Source: CALBPI01 sp038524795 (lineage in GTDB: Bacteria; Pseudomonadota; Gammaproteobacteria; Steroidobacterales; Woeseiaceae). Taken from it: 64,000 bases of DNA. Positions 8,195 to 17,522 of the stretch are shown here, piece by piece; the stretch's first letter is position 1; every line of letters starts with the position of its first letter. Below the pieces are notes generated by a model. That model saw only the letters and a list, made by a program, of their open reading frames with translations. It was not told where the DNA came from and did no database searches. Made by a program: the position numbers and the translations under genes. The stretch is taken from assembly GCA_038524795.1 (NCBI GenBank), contig JBCBIJ010000006.1, positions 124,001 through 188,000 of the forward strand, read 5' to 3'.

Positions 8195-10965
8195 CGCGCT
8201 GCGGTCTTCAGGACGCTATCTGCGCGCACGGCTTCGTAGCGATCCGCGCCGTCGCGGTGCAGATCGTAGATCACAACGGCATTGGCCGCGTGATCGGCTG
8301 CGGGGTCTCTGCGTCGCGCGTTGGCCACCGCGCGATCCCGCGCATTGTCGTCAACGCGATAGCGACGGTGCTCACTGGCATGAAACTCGCTTGCATCGGT
8401 ATCGCCCAGGGCTCGGGCAATCCGCGCCAACTGGTAATGCGCCTGAGCGTTCTCCGGGTCGCGCGCGAGGCTCGTCTCGAACCAGCGGCGCGCTTCGCCC
8501 AGTGCGCGTTCCCGGTCTTCGGGGTCGGGCTGCTGCAGAGCCAGTTCGCCCCAGGTCAGGCCGATCTGGTTTGTCAGTCGATAGTCGCGGGAGAAATCAA
8601 AGCCGCGCTCCCGGGCTTCAGCAAAGCGCGTTTCGTAAAGGGCTTCGAACGCCTCGATGGCAGCCGGGAATCGTCCCTGTTCGAATAGCAGGCGACCGCT
8701 GAACCAAGCCAGCGACCACGGGACGGGCGGCTGATCATGTCGTTCGGCACGGCCCAGCGCCGCCGCGGCGTCATCGAGGCGGCCTTCTTCGAGGTAGACG
8801 CGGGCCAAATTGAGCGCACCCATTGACTCGCCCAGGTTCTCGACGCGCGTGAACAAGGCTTCCGCCTGACGCAGTTGCCTGCGTTCTGGCTTGCGAAGCG
8901 CTCCAATACCGTAGTCGTTGAGCCGCAACCACTCCGGGGTCTCCGGCGCCGCGGTCTGTAGCGGGCTCGCATTTGCGCCGACCGGGAAGACGACTTCATC
9001 CTGTCCCAGTGTGACGATCGGCAGGTCGTTGCCATCGAAGGCATCGCCCTCAACGGCCGCCAGCAGCGTTGTATCGAATTTGCGGTAGTGCAGCGATGCA
9101 CGGACGGTGAGGGTACCCTCGATGTCGTCGGGCACGCGCAGCCTGTAGTGCAGCGCATCGGCTGCGCCGGGCGGGATTTGGTGGTCGTATAGCGCTACGA
9201 ATGCGTCTTCGACATTTCGCAAGGCGATGCGATGGCCATCACGATCCAGTACGTAACTGTTGACGAAGTGGGACCAGGGGTCGACCGCGCCATCCCGCGG
9301 ATCGAGACCGCCCGAGCGCGCAATCGTTCGACCTTCGTGAAGCACTTCAATTTCGACCCAGAGTTCGTTCGAGTCGGAGGTGCCCTGGGTCAGCATGTGC
9401 CCCAGCGTCAGCGTGCGCAGCACCAGTTCCAGCAGGTATTCACTGCCAGGTTCGAGCGCCGGCACCTGCGGTCGCAACGGGGCGATCAGGTCACCGTCCA
9501 CTTGACCGTCCCGGCGCAAGCCAACGAGATCGACGCGCACGGAACCTTCTAGCATCGCGCGATGCGCCTCGATCACGGAGTCGGGCTGGCCCAGCAGATG
9601 CGCGATGCCCGTGTTCGCGCCGGGGAACAGATGGTCGCGCACGGCGAGCGCGTCGACGCCGGGGTACGCTTTGGCGCCGAAGTCCGTCGATGGCATGGGC
9701 GCCATGTGGCAACCATTGCAGTTGGGTTGCGCGCGTTTCGGGTAGTAAAAGCTGGTCACGCCGTGACCGGAAACACCACTGAGCAGAAATGCGTCGTAGT
9801 GGTTTTGCCCGCGCAACCATTTGTAGTCATTGAGCTCCGGGGGAAGGTGCACCTTGTGGCAGGTGCCGCAGAATTCCGTGGTTTGGTGCACGGGTTTCAG
9901 GAACGTCTTCTTGTGAAACGCGGGCTTAGCTTTGATGAGCTGCGCGTTGATCCATCGCAGAGACGCATTGTCGCTGAACGCAAACGGATAGTGCACGGGC
10001 GCCTCAATGGTGTAGTCGGCATTGCCCCGCGGGCTGTTCACAGCAGTAATCGCATGGCACGCGGTGCACGTGATGCTCGCACTCGCTTCGGGCCCGGACT
10101 CAAGGTCAAACCCAGGCTCGTCGAAGCGCCCCGAAAGCAGCGGCACGGGATCGTGGCAGCCGGCGCAGAATCGCGCGGCGCCCGCGTGACCGTCCCGCGC
10201 AGTGACCGCATTTCGCGTGTTAATCACAGAAAAGCGGTACACGGGGTTGTTGAACGACGACGTGCTGTGCACGCTGCCCGCCCAACGTTCGTGCACATCG
10301 GCGTGACAGTCCTGGCAGTAGCGGTCTTTCATCAACAGCTGCGCGTCAATATGGCCACCCCCCGCCGTTTGCACGAGTGCCGGGCTGAAGTCCGCCAGCA
10401 CAGCCGCAGGTTCCGCGGCGTTGTCGCGCATGAAATCGATGCCGATCGCGGCAACAACGGCCGCCGCGCCGAACGCTGCGATGCGGACACCGCCGCGCCA
10501 GCGCAGTGGCGGCCCCGCAAGGCGGTGGAGGACGAACAGCCAGATCGAAGCGATGGGCGTCAGGACATGGGACCAGTACGCGATGCGCCGCAGGGTCGCA
10601 TCGTTGATCGCAAAGGCGTCAAAACGAATCAGCAGCAATCCGCTCAGGATCAGCACGATGACCGCAACCATCAGCGCCTGGCCCATGCGAACAGCAGCGC
10701 GGTTCTGCCGATGCCACACCGCGCGCGCGTGCACAAACAGGAACACGGCGATTGGCGCGACAAGCGCCAGCCCGACCGCCAGATGGAACAGGAACATGTA
10801 CTGGTAGAACAGCCCCTGGACGCTGGCGCCGGTCCATTGCTCCGTCAGTGTGACGCCCGCGAGGTACAGCGAATTCAGTGCGAGCAGGACAAACCCTGCG
10901 AGCAACAGAATCAGGACGACGCGGAGGCGCGGGCCAACCGCGCGCCTGGTCCCGCCGCTTTGCAT
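8191..10965 (-). CDS. Membrane-bound pentahaem cytochrome c with C-terminal TPR domain
   Basis: The 924-residue protein has about five N-terminal transmembrane helices. Two of them contain paired histidines (FHLAVG...FVHARAVWH and WSHVLTPIASIWLFVLHR), as in b-type haem bundles. After the membrane part come five CxxCH haem c sites: CQDCH, CAGCH, CTACH, CGTCH and CNGCH. The spacing resembles the cytochrome c554-like families. A beta-rich middle (about 440-650) and TPR-like helices (about 690-870) follow. Such an arrangement could take electrons from the quinone pool and pass them outward. The ATG overlaps the stop of the lipoprotein gene (TGATG); a TTG one codon earlier is possible. Haem b ligation is inferred, not shown. 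Confidence 0.85.
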   Translation of the reverse strand: MQSGGTRRAVGPRLRVVLILLLAGFVLLALNSLYLAGVTLTEQWTGASVQGLFYQYMFLFHLAVGLALVAPIAVFLFVHARAVWHRQNRAAVRMGQALMVAVIVLILSGLLLIRFDAFAINDATLRRIAYWSHVLTPIASIWLFVLHRLAGPPLRWRGGVRIAAFGAAAVVAAIGIDFMRDNAAEPAAVLADFSPALVQTAGGGHIDAQLLMKDRYCQDCHADVHERWAGSVHSTSSFNNPVYRFSVINTRNAVTARDGHAGAARFCAGCHDPVPLLSGRFDEPGFDLESGPEASASITCTACHAITAVNSPRGNADYTIEAPVHYPFAFSDNASLRWINAQLIKAKPAFHKKTFLKPVHQTTEFCGTCHKVHLPPELNDYKWLRGQNHYDAFLLSGVSGHGVTSFYYPKRAQPNCNGCHMAPMPSTDFGAKAYPGVDALAVRDHLFPGANTGIAHLLGQPDSVIEAHRAMLEGSVRVDLVGLRRDGQVDGDLIAPLRPQVPALEPGSEYLLELVLRTLTLGHMLTQGTSDSNELWVEIEVLHEGRTIARSGGLDPRDGAVDPWSHFVNSYVLDRDGHRIALRNVEDAFVALYDHQIPPGAADALHYRLRVPDDIEGTLTVRASLHYRKFDTTLLAAVEGDAFDGNDLPIVTLGQDEVVFPVGANASPLQTAAPETPEWLRLNDYGIGALRKPERRQLRQAEALFTRVENLGESMGALNLARVYLEEGRLDDAAAALGRAERHDQPPVPWSLAWFSGRLLFEQGRFPAAIEAFEALYETRFAEARERGFDFSRDYRLTNQIGLTWGELALQQPDPEDRERALGEARRWFETSLARDPENAQAHYQLARIARALGDTDASEFHASEHRRYRVDDNARDRAVANARRRDPAADHAANAVVIYDLHRDGADRYEAVRADSVLKTAAR

Positions 10966-13900
10966 CAATACCCGCCTTTGGACCGGGTCAGATAAGTGGC
11001 GTGCAGCTTGTCGCGGTTCTCGCTTTGCTCAAGACCGGGTGTGGTCGGCAGGGGGCCGACCTGGTCGCCGTCCTCAGTGTAGAGGTCCATGTCCTTGGCG
11101 TAACCGCGGATCTCGGCCACGACAATCCGACGTCCGCCCACCGCGTCGTCGGGTGCATCAAATTCGAGGTGCAGTTCCTCGCCAGGACCGACCAGTGCGA
11201 AGGCGTCGTCGAGCTGGTCGACGAGGGGTTCGACGGGCCCGAGCGCCGTGTACTGTCCCTGCGCGTAGGCTGTATCCCAATAAGCAGCGCGGTCTTCGTA
11301 GGCATACCAGGGGCGGCGCTGCGCGTGCAGTTCACGCTTGGCGAAACCCGTCTTGCGAAGCCGTGCAACGGCAGGCTGCGCTACGTGCGAGACCACCGAG
11401 CCGGTCGGTGGCGTTTCTGCGTGAACGACTGCGAGCCGATCCCAGTAGACCTCGGACAGTGTGGAGATCCGAAGTGCTGTCGTATTGGGGGGAAGATCGG
11501 CAAGTGGCAAAGCCATTTCGCGCGGCATGCCGCCGGGTAAGCCAAAGTGTTCGAACACAGGCTGCCACACGCCGTCAGCGAATGCTTCGAGTGACGGTGG
11601 CGCATAGCTGGCACCCGACTGCCAGGCGGAGAACACCGTCTGCGAGTAGGGGTATTCGATCCAGCCATCAGCGACAAGTACGGGTTCGCTGCCTGCCGGA
11701 TTGATCACCGCGTCAAACTCGAGGGTCAAGGTGTAGAGGCCACTCAGTCGGCCCAGGAAGCGCGGATCGCGTTCTCCGGGCGGCGCCGCCACAGCGTCAG
11801 CTTCGGTCACGGTCGTTGTGACCTCTTCACCGCGATCGGTTACGACACGCTTCGGCAACATCTGGCTGGCATCGCGGAAGAACATCGGGCGCCCTGTGGG
11901 TGCCGGCCCGCCACCGGTGTACAGTCGCTCATCGAGCGTCATCGACCAGCCCTCAGGTAGGTCGTAGGTGTGCAGGCGCACCTGATCGACGTAAGCGATC
12001 TCCTGCATCGGCTCTGTAATCTTGATGATGTAACGCCCATCGCGCGGTGCGATTGCGCCGTCCGGGAATTCGAAGTACTCCCAGGGGCGCGGGGTCGACG
12101 ATACGCCCGGTGAGACGAAGAAGCCCATGGCCGCAACGCCGAGCACGTCGCTGACAAACGCTGTCTGCTCGCCGTTCCACGCGAACAGGACGGGGCAACT
12201 GGCGAGCTGTCTCTGGTACTCCTCGATCACGTGTTGCTCGCCGGCTGCAAGTGCGAGTTCCGTCTGTAAGACACCATCGGACCAGGTGAGACGGACGAAG
12301 TCCGCCTGCTCGGCACCGCCCAGACCAAACGCTATAGGTTGCAGGCTTTGTCCGGGTGCAGAGTGGCGGTCGAACGTATCGGTCAGCGTCCAGCGGTTGC
12401 CGACGCGCAGTGCGATCTCCGTGCCGATGCCGCTCGGATTGGAGCGGATGTCTTCGACAATGTAGGAGCGACCCGTCGTCGTCACCGAGATGAAGTTGTG
12501 GCGACCGCTGCCCGCGGGCCATACCAGCAGCTCGTGGCCGTCTGAGCCTTCGACGATGCCGGCAAGCGTGGGCCCCGTTGCCGCGTCCGAGACCACGGGC
12601 GTCAGTGCGACGAGCGGCACAGTTTCGCGCTGCAGCGTGTCCCATGAACCGGACGTCGACTGTTCAAGGACGGACCAGCCGGTGGCGTCGTGAACGACGA
12701 CGTCCAGCGCGCCATTGCCGGTCACATCGATGGCAACCAGTGCCGCCGAGTCGGGGTCTTCGCTGGCGTTCGTGACCGCGCGGCTTGGCTGCCAGACACC
12801 CGCATCGTCGGGCGCCCAAACGATCAGGTCACCGGTCCTGTCGATCGCAATCAACTCCACCTGCCCGTCCGCGCCGAGATCAGCGGCTGCGACCGTGACG
12901 AGATCGGCACGGCGAAACGCGTCAAAGCCCTCGGCGGCTCGGTACTGCCATAGGCGGTCATTGACGATGGCTTGGTGGGGTGCCGCGTCATTGAGAACGA
13001 CGAGGTCCGCATCGCCGTCACGATCAAAGTCCGTGATCAACACTTGTCGCGAGGCGTCCGCGTTGCCGGCAATCAATGCGCCGGACTCCTGGCTCAGGCG
13101 TCGGTAACTCCCGTTCAGATTGTTCGAAAACAGCTCATTGGCGCCATCGCGATTGACCACGAGCCAATCGAGATCGCCGTCATGGTCGGCGTCGGCGGCA
13201 GCGACGTCCGCACAGTCACCACCATCGCGGATATCGGCGTCACCCGGCGCTGGCGCCCAACCGTCGTCTCCACGCTGGAGTAGCTGGTTATCGCCGCGGC
13301 GACACAGATACACCGCGAGATCATCCGAGACATCGGGAATGCCCCAGGCCGCAGCCGAAACGCCCTCGATGTTTGCGAGTGGGTGGTTGTCGACGCGGCT
13401 GAAACTGCCGTCTTCGGTGCCGGCAAGCACGACGCTTGCGCCATCAGCGCGCGCGAGAAAGAGGTCGACGCGTCCGTCGGTGTCCATGTCAGCCACAGTC
13501 ATGCTTGCGCCGCCACCGGGCAGTTGCGCTACGCGGCGAGCCTCGCCAAACACGGGGCCTTCGACTGGCTCGACAATCGGCGTTGTGCCGTCGATGGGGC
13601 CCATGGCAATGGCTTCGCCAAGAGGACCGAAGCGCGTGTAGCGGAACTCAGCCAGTTTCGCTCGCGGATTGCGCTCCAAGCGCCGGTAGTCGTCGAGCAT
13701 CTTGCGGGCCATCGTGGCGTCGCCCGTGCGCCGCAGCGCGAGCGCGGCGCCGTAGTAGGCGCTGCGCAGGTAAGGATCGAGTTCAATGGCGCGCTGATAG
13801 CGCGCGAGTGCTGCATCCGTACGACCGAGTTGGTCAAGCGCCTGGCCTGCGAAGTAGTCGACGTACGGGTCTTCGGACTGCAGTTTGCCAACCTGCTCAA

Positions 13901-14315
13901 AGCGCGCCAAGGCCGGTTCGGCGTCGCCGATGTAGAGGTTCATAAGACCGGCGATGTATGCGGCGTGTCTGTTGTCCGGTTCGGTCTCGAGTACTTCGCG
14001 AACCATGGCCAGGGCTCGCTGTTCATCACCCTCGTTGTTGCGGTTCAGGGTCGCGATCGCCTCGTTCACCCGAAACGCCGCAATATCCGGGCGCTCGTTG
14101 GTGAGCACCGCGAACACTGCCCGCGCGTCCTCGTTCTGGTACTGCCCCATGAGCGCGACGCCTTCATTGTTGCGTGCAATCTGCTCAGCGGTGAGGGGCT
14201 CCGGTTTGCGAGAACAGGCGCCCAGAAGAAGCGCTGTGGCAAGTACCAGGAATAGGGTCTTCGAGGCGGCGCTCGACAGAACATTGAAGAGCGGTTTGGC
14301 GGCCAGGTGGTGCAT
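10965..14315 (-). CDS. Large lipoprotein with TPR repeats, FG-GAP propeller and ASPIC/UnbV domain
   Basis: The 1116-residue protein starts with a lipoprotein signal (TLFLVLATALLLGACS, lipobox LGAC), so it is lipid-anchored. Residues about 45-240 are TPR units, for example ALARYQRAIELDPYLRSAYY. A calcium-loop propeller follows (DMDTDGRVD, DADHDGDLD, DFDRDGDAD), then an ASPIC-like region (FGLGGAEQADFVRLTWSDG). After that lies a conserved-looking block, CPVLFAWNGEQTAFVSDVLG, and long beta-rich segments. The ATG was chosen because it begins the signal; a longer in-frame reading runs into the upstream gap. It heads the operon, with its stop fused to the start of the cytochrome gene. Function is unknown; a surface or periplasmic receptor working with the cytochrome is the simplest reading. 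Confidence 0.85.
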   Translation of the reverse strand: MHHLAAKPLFNVLSSAASKTLFLVLATALLLGACSRKPEPLTAEQIARNNEGVALMGQYQNEDARAVFAVLTNERPDIAAFRVNEAIATLNRNNEGDEQRALAMVREVLETEPDNRHAAYIAGLMNLYIGDAEPALARFEQVGKLQSEDPYVDYFAGQALDQLGRTDAALARYQRAIELDPYLRSAYYGAALALRRTGDATMARKMLDDYRRLERNPRAKLAEFRYTRFGPLGEAIAMGPIDGTTPIVEPVEGPVFGEARRVAQLPGGGASMTVADMDTDGRVDLFLARADGASVVLAGTEDGSFSRVDNHPLANIEGVSAAAWGIPDVSDDLAVYLCRRGDNQLLQRGDDGWAPAPGDADIRDGGDCADVAAADADHDGDLDWLVVNRDGANELFSNNLNGSYRRLSQESGALIAGNADASRQVLITDFDRDGDADLVVLNDAAPHQAIVNDRLWQYRAAEGFDAFRRADLVTVAAADLGADGQVELIAIDRTGDLIVWAPDDAGVWQPSRAVTNASEDPDSAALVAIDVTGNGALDVVVHDATGWSVLEQSTSGSWDTLQRETVPLVALTPVVSDAATGPTLAGIVEGSDGHELLVWPAGSGRHNFISVTTTGRSYIVEDIRSNPSGIGTEIALRVGNRWTLTDTFDRHSAPGQSLQPIAFGLGGAEQADFVRLTWSDGVLQTELALAAGEQHVIEEYQRQLASCPVLFAWNGEQTAFVSDVLGVAAMGFFVSPGVSSTPRPWEYFEFPDGAIAPRDGRYIIKITEPMQEIAYVDQVRLHTYDLPEGWSMTLDERLYTGGGPAPTGRPMFFRDASQMLPKRVVTDRGEEVTTTVTEADAVAAPPGERDPRFLGRLSGLYTLTLEFDAVINPAGSEPVLVADGWIEYPYSQTVFSAWQSGASYAPPSLEAFADGVWQPVFEHFGLPGGMPREMALPLADLPPNTTALRISTLSEVYWDRLAVVHAETPPTGSVVSHVAQPAVARLRKTGFAKRELHAQRRPWYAYEDRAAYWDTAYAQGQYTALGPVEPLVDQLDDAFALVGPGEELHLEFDAPDDAVGGRRIVVAEIRGYAKDMDLYTEDGDQVGPLPTTPGLEQSENRDKLHATYLTRSKGGY

Positions 14316-14345
14316 TACGGCGTTCCAGGAGCGAGGTACTCGGAA

Positions 14346-14374
14346 ACTATAGACGCTGCCACACCACAACGAAA
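14346..14374 (-). promoter_or_regulatory. Candidate promoter of the propeller/cytochrome operon
   Basis: On the minus strand TATAGT (14346-14351) lies 17 bases downstream of TTTCGT (14369-14374), about 30 bases before the lipoprotein start. The -10 box is good and the -35 box is poor, as expected if an activator is needed. Pattern match only. Confidence 0.35.
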
Positions 14375-14454
14375 CCGCTTGCCTGGCTTCGTGAAACCGC
14401 GTCGGTCGACACGCATTCGTCATTCTGAAGGACGGGGTGCGCGCCCTGCGAAGA

Positions 14455-14973
14455 TCAGGGACCAAACACCAGCAAACGGCCGCGATTGTCGAGGCCCAGC
14501 GCCTGGGCGCGGCCGGCGTTGAGCTCGAGTACGTAACGCGCAGGCCGCGCCGAGGGCATGCTCTCCAGCGAGAGGGGCTTGCCGCGCGTGACATTAATGA
14601 CGTTGCCGTCCCCATCGGCGAAAATGACGTCGAGCGGGATGAGCGTGTTCTTCATCCAGATCGAAAGGGTGGCCGGTCGCGGGTAGGTGAACAGCATGCC
14701 CGCGTCCTCGGCCATGGACTCGACGAACATGAGGCCCCGCGACCGGCGCGCGGGCGTGTTGGCGAGCAACGCATCGACTGGGTAACAGGCCGTCGTGCCC
14801 TGCGCGACTACCACGGCCTGCGGAAACGCGGACCGCAGCCGGTCAAACGGGATCGGATACTCCGGCAGCGTCTGGGCGCGGGCGCTGGGCGCCGTGCTCA
14901 GCGCCAGCGCGACCAGGGCCAGCGCCCGCAGCGCGGAGGTATTCAGGGAATTTCGGGTGCGGAAAAGCGTCAT
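14455..14973 (-). CDS. Exported DUF192 protein
   Basis: The 172-residue protein has a signal peptide (LRALALVALALSTAPSARAQ) followed by a complete DUF192 domain. Diagnostic runs are ARRSRGLMFVESMAEDAGML, LSIWMKNTLIPLDVIF and MPSARPARYVLELNAG. DUF192 proteins are small beta-barrel-like envelope proteins without an agreed biochemical role. The ATG was chosen at the start of the signal peptide. It is transcribed away from the MoxR operon across a gap of 92 bases and reads towards the propeller lipoprotein gene. Confidence 0.9.
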   Translation of the reverse strand: MTLFRTRNSLNTSALRALALVALALSTAPSARAQTLPEYPIPFDRLRSAFPQAVVVAQGTTACYPVDALLANTPARRSRGLMFVESMAEDAGMLFTYPRPATLSIWMKNTLIPLDVIFADGDGNVINVTRGKPLSLESMPSARPARYVLELNAGRAQALGLDNRGRLLVFGP

Positions 14974-15003
14974 TAAAGAGGTTCGCCGAATCAGCGGCCT
15001 GCA

Positions 15004-15033
15004 TTGAGCCGCCCGAGGCGGATACTCTACACT
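15004..15033 (+). promoter_or_regulatory. Candidate sigma-70 promoter of the MoxR/Bat operon
   Basis: TTGAGC (15004-15009) and TACACT (15028-15033) are spaced by 18 bases and lie about 33 bases before the TTG start of the MoxR gene, in the gap to the divergent DUF192 gene. Reasonable consensus match, not tested. Confidence 0.42.
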
Positions 15034-15065
15034 CGCCGGCCCAGGTAACTGCAACGGAAACGGTC

Positions 15066-16049
<984 letters not shown>

Positions 16050-16053
16050 CGCC

Positions 16054-17022
16054 GTGAGCGCCGCGACCGACGCAGGCGCCGGGCGGATCGTCACGCATGA
16101 CCCGTCCCTCGTGTCGCAGCCCGAGCTGATCCGGCTGCGCGATGCGGCCCGCCACCTGAGCCTCGACGCGCTGCGCATTCGCGCGCGTCGCGGCGGCAAC
16201 TACCTGTCGCACTTCAAAGGGCGCGGCATGGAATTCGACGAGGCGCGGCTTTACCAGGACGGCGATGACCCCCGCAATATCGACTGGCGGCTGACGGCCC
16301 GCACCGGCCGCGCCTACACCAAACTGTTCCGCGAAGAGCGCGAGCGCCCCGTGTTTTGCTGGGTCGACCAACGGCCCACGATGCAGTTCGCCACGCGCGG
16401 CGTATTTAAGAGTGTTCAGGCTGCGCGACTTGCGGCCTTGCTGGGCTGGGCCGCGGTCCAGCGCGGCGACCGCCTGGGTGGTTTTGTATTCAACGGCGCG
16501 CAGCATGCCGAACTTCGCCCTTTGCTGGGACACCGCGCGGCGCTGCGGCTCATTCATCAAATGGCCGCTATGCAGTCCAGCTTCGATGCGCCGAACTCGG
16601 ACACGGGTGTTGTCGAGCGGACGCTGGCGGGTCTGCACCGCGTGGCGCACCCGGGCAGCCTTATTGCACTGGCCAGCGACTTCACGGGGATGACCGAAAA
16701 GGCCAGTGCGCACCTCGTCAGCATCGCGCGCCACAACGACGTGCTCGTGCTTTTCATCAGTGATGGCTTGGAACGCGAATTGCCGCCCGCAGGTCGCTAT
16801 CCGTTGTCGATCGCGGGCCGCCGTCTGGTCATCGACACCACGGGCAAACGACGCCGCGACTGGATCGCGCGTTTCGAGGCCCGTCGTGATGCGCTGGGCG
16901 AACTCTGCGAACGCAGTCGCGTGAGTTTTCAGGAAGTCGCAACCGACGATGATCCGCTTGAGGTCATGCAAGGCCTCATGGGACGCGTCGGTGTGGGTGC
17001 GACGTCGCGGATGACCCGATGA
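16054..17022 (+). CDS. DUF58 domain protein of the MoxR/Bat operon
   Basis: The 322-residue protein carries the DUF58 signature in YQDGDDPRNIDWRLTARTG (about 68-86), followed by TKLFREERERPVFCWVD. DUF58 proteins are regular partners of MoxR ATPases and have a VWA-like fold. No transmembrane segment is evident, so it probably works on the cytoplasmic face. The start is GTG four bases after the MoxR stop, and the 3' end overlaps the next gene by ATGA. Molecular role is not established for the family. Confidence 0.9.
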   Translation: MSAATDAGAGRIVTHDPSLVSQPELIRLRDAARHLSLDALRIRARRGGNYLSHFKGRGMEFDEARLYQDGDDPRNIDWRLTARTGRAYTKLFREERERPVFCWVDQRPTMQFATRGVFKSVQAARLAALLGWAAVQRGDRLGGFVFNGAQHAELRPLLGHRAALRLIHQMAAMQSSFDAPNSDTGVVERTLAGLHRVAHPGSLIALASDFTGMTEKASAHLVSIARHNDVLVLFISDGLERELPPAGRYPLSIAGRRLVIDTTGKRRRDWIARFEARRDALGELCERSRVSFQEVATDDDPLEVMQGLMGRVGVGATSRMTR

Positions 17023-17522
17023 ACCCGGCCGATCTGCCCTTGCGCGACATTCACTTGCCCGACGCACCGGGCTGGTGGCCGCTGGCGCCGGGATGGTGGT
17101 TGTTGGCCGCGCTCGTCATTCTTGCGGCCGTGGGTCTGGTCTTGCTGATCCGTTACCGACGCAATGCGATTTCCCGGCTCGCCAACCGCGAAGTCCTGCG
17201 TCTCGAGCGCGACTGGCGTACGACAGGCGATCACCGTGCCTTTCTTTGTGGTCTGGCGGCGACGTTGCGTCGCACGGCCATTGCCGTTTCGGGCCGCGAC
17301 CAGGCTGCGGGTCTTGTGGGCGACGCCTGGCGTCGGCACCTCAATGCGCCGCTCGTGGATGCGCCCTTTGATGCCGCGCCGGGTGCCTTGTTGCTCGACG
17401 CCGCGTACCGACCTGACGCGCCGCAGCTGGGTGCCGCTGACGTCACAGCACTGGTCGAGCTCTGCAAGCGCTGGCCGCGGGTTGCTGCCCGTGGGGCTGC
17501 CGCCCGTGGGACGATCTCGTGA
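17019..17522 (+). CDS. DUF4381 membrane protein
   Basis: The 167-residue product has the family opening LPLRDIHLPDAPGWWPLAPG and one transmembrane helix (WWLLAALVILAAVGLVLLIRY, about 27-47), followed by a soluble helical domain. DUF4381 is found almost only between DUF58 and VWA genes of MoxR operons. It overlaps both neighbours by 4 bases, so all are co-translated. It probably anchors or links the cytoplasmic ATPase with the VWA membrane proteins. That role is inferred from position only. Confidence 0.85.
   Translation: MNPADLPLRDIHLPDAPGWWPLAPGWWLLAALVILAAVGLVLLIRYRRNAISRLANREVLRLERDWRTTGDHRAFLCGLAATLRRTAIAVSGRDQAAGLVGDAWRRHLNAPLVDAPFDAAPGALLLDAAYRPDAPQLGAADVTALVELCKRWPRVAARGAAARGTIS

Noticed and set aside
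9562..10995. Open frame of 477 codons on the plus strand, opposite the cytochrome gene
   Set aside because: It mirrors the haem-bearing gene on the minus strand, is rich in Arg and His as expected for an antisense frame in GC-rich DNA, and shows no domain.
1..14315. TonB receptor as part of the propeller/cytochrome system
   Set aside because: They share a strand but are separated by a methyltransferase, a plus-strand gene and a long gap, so no operon link is supported.
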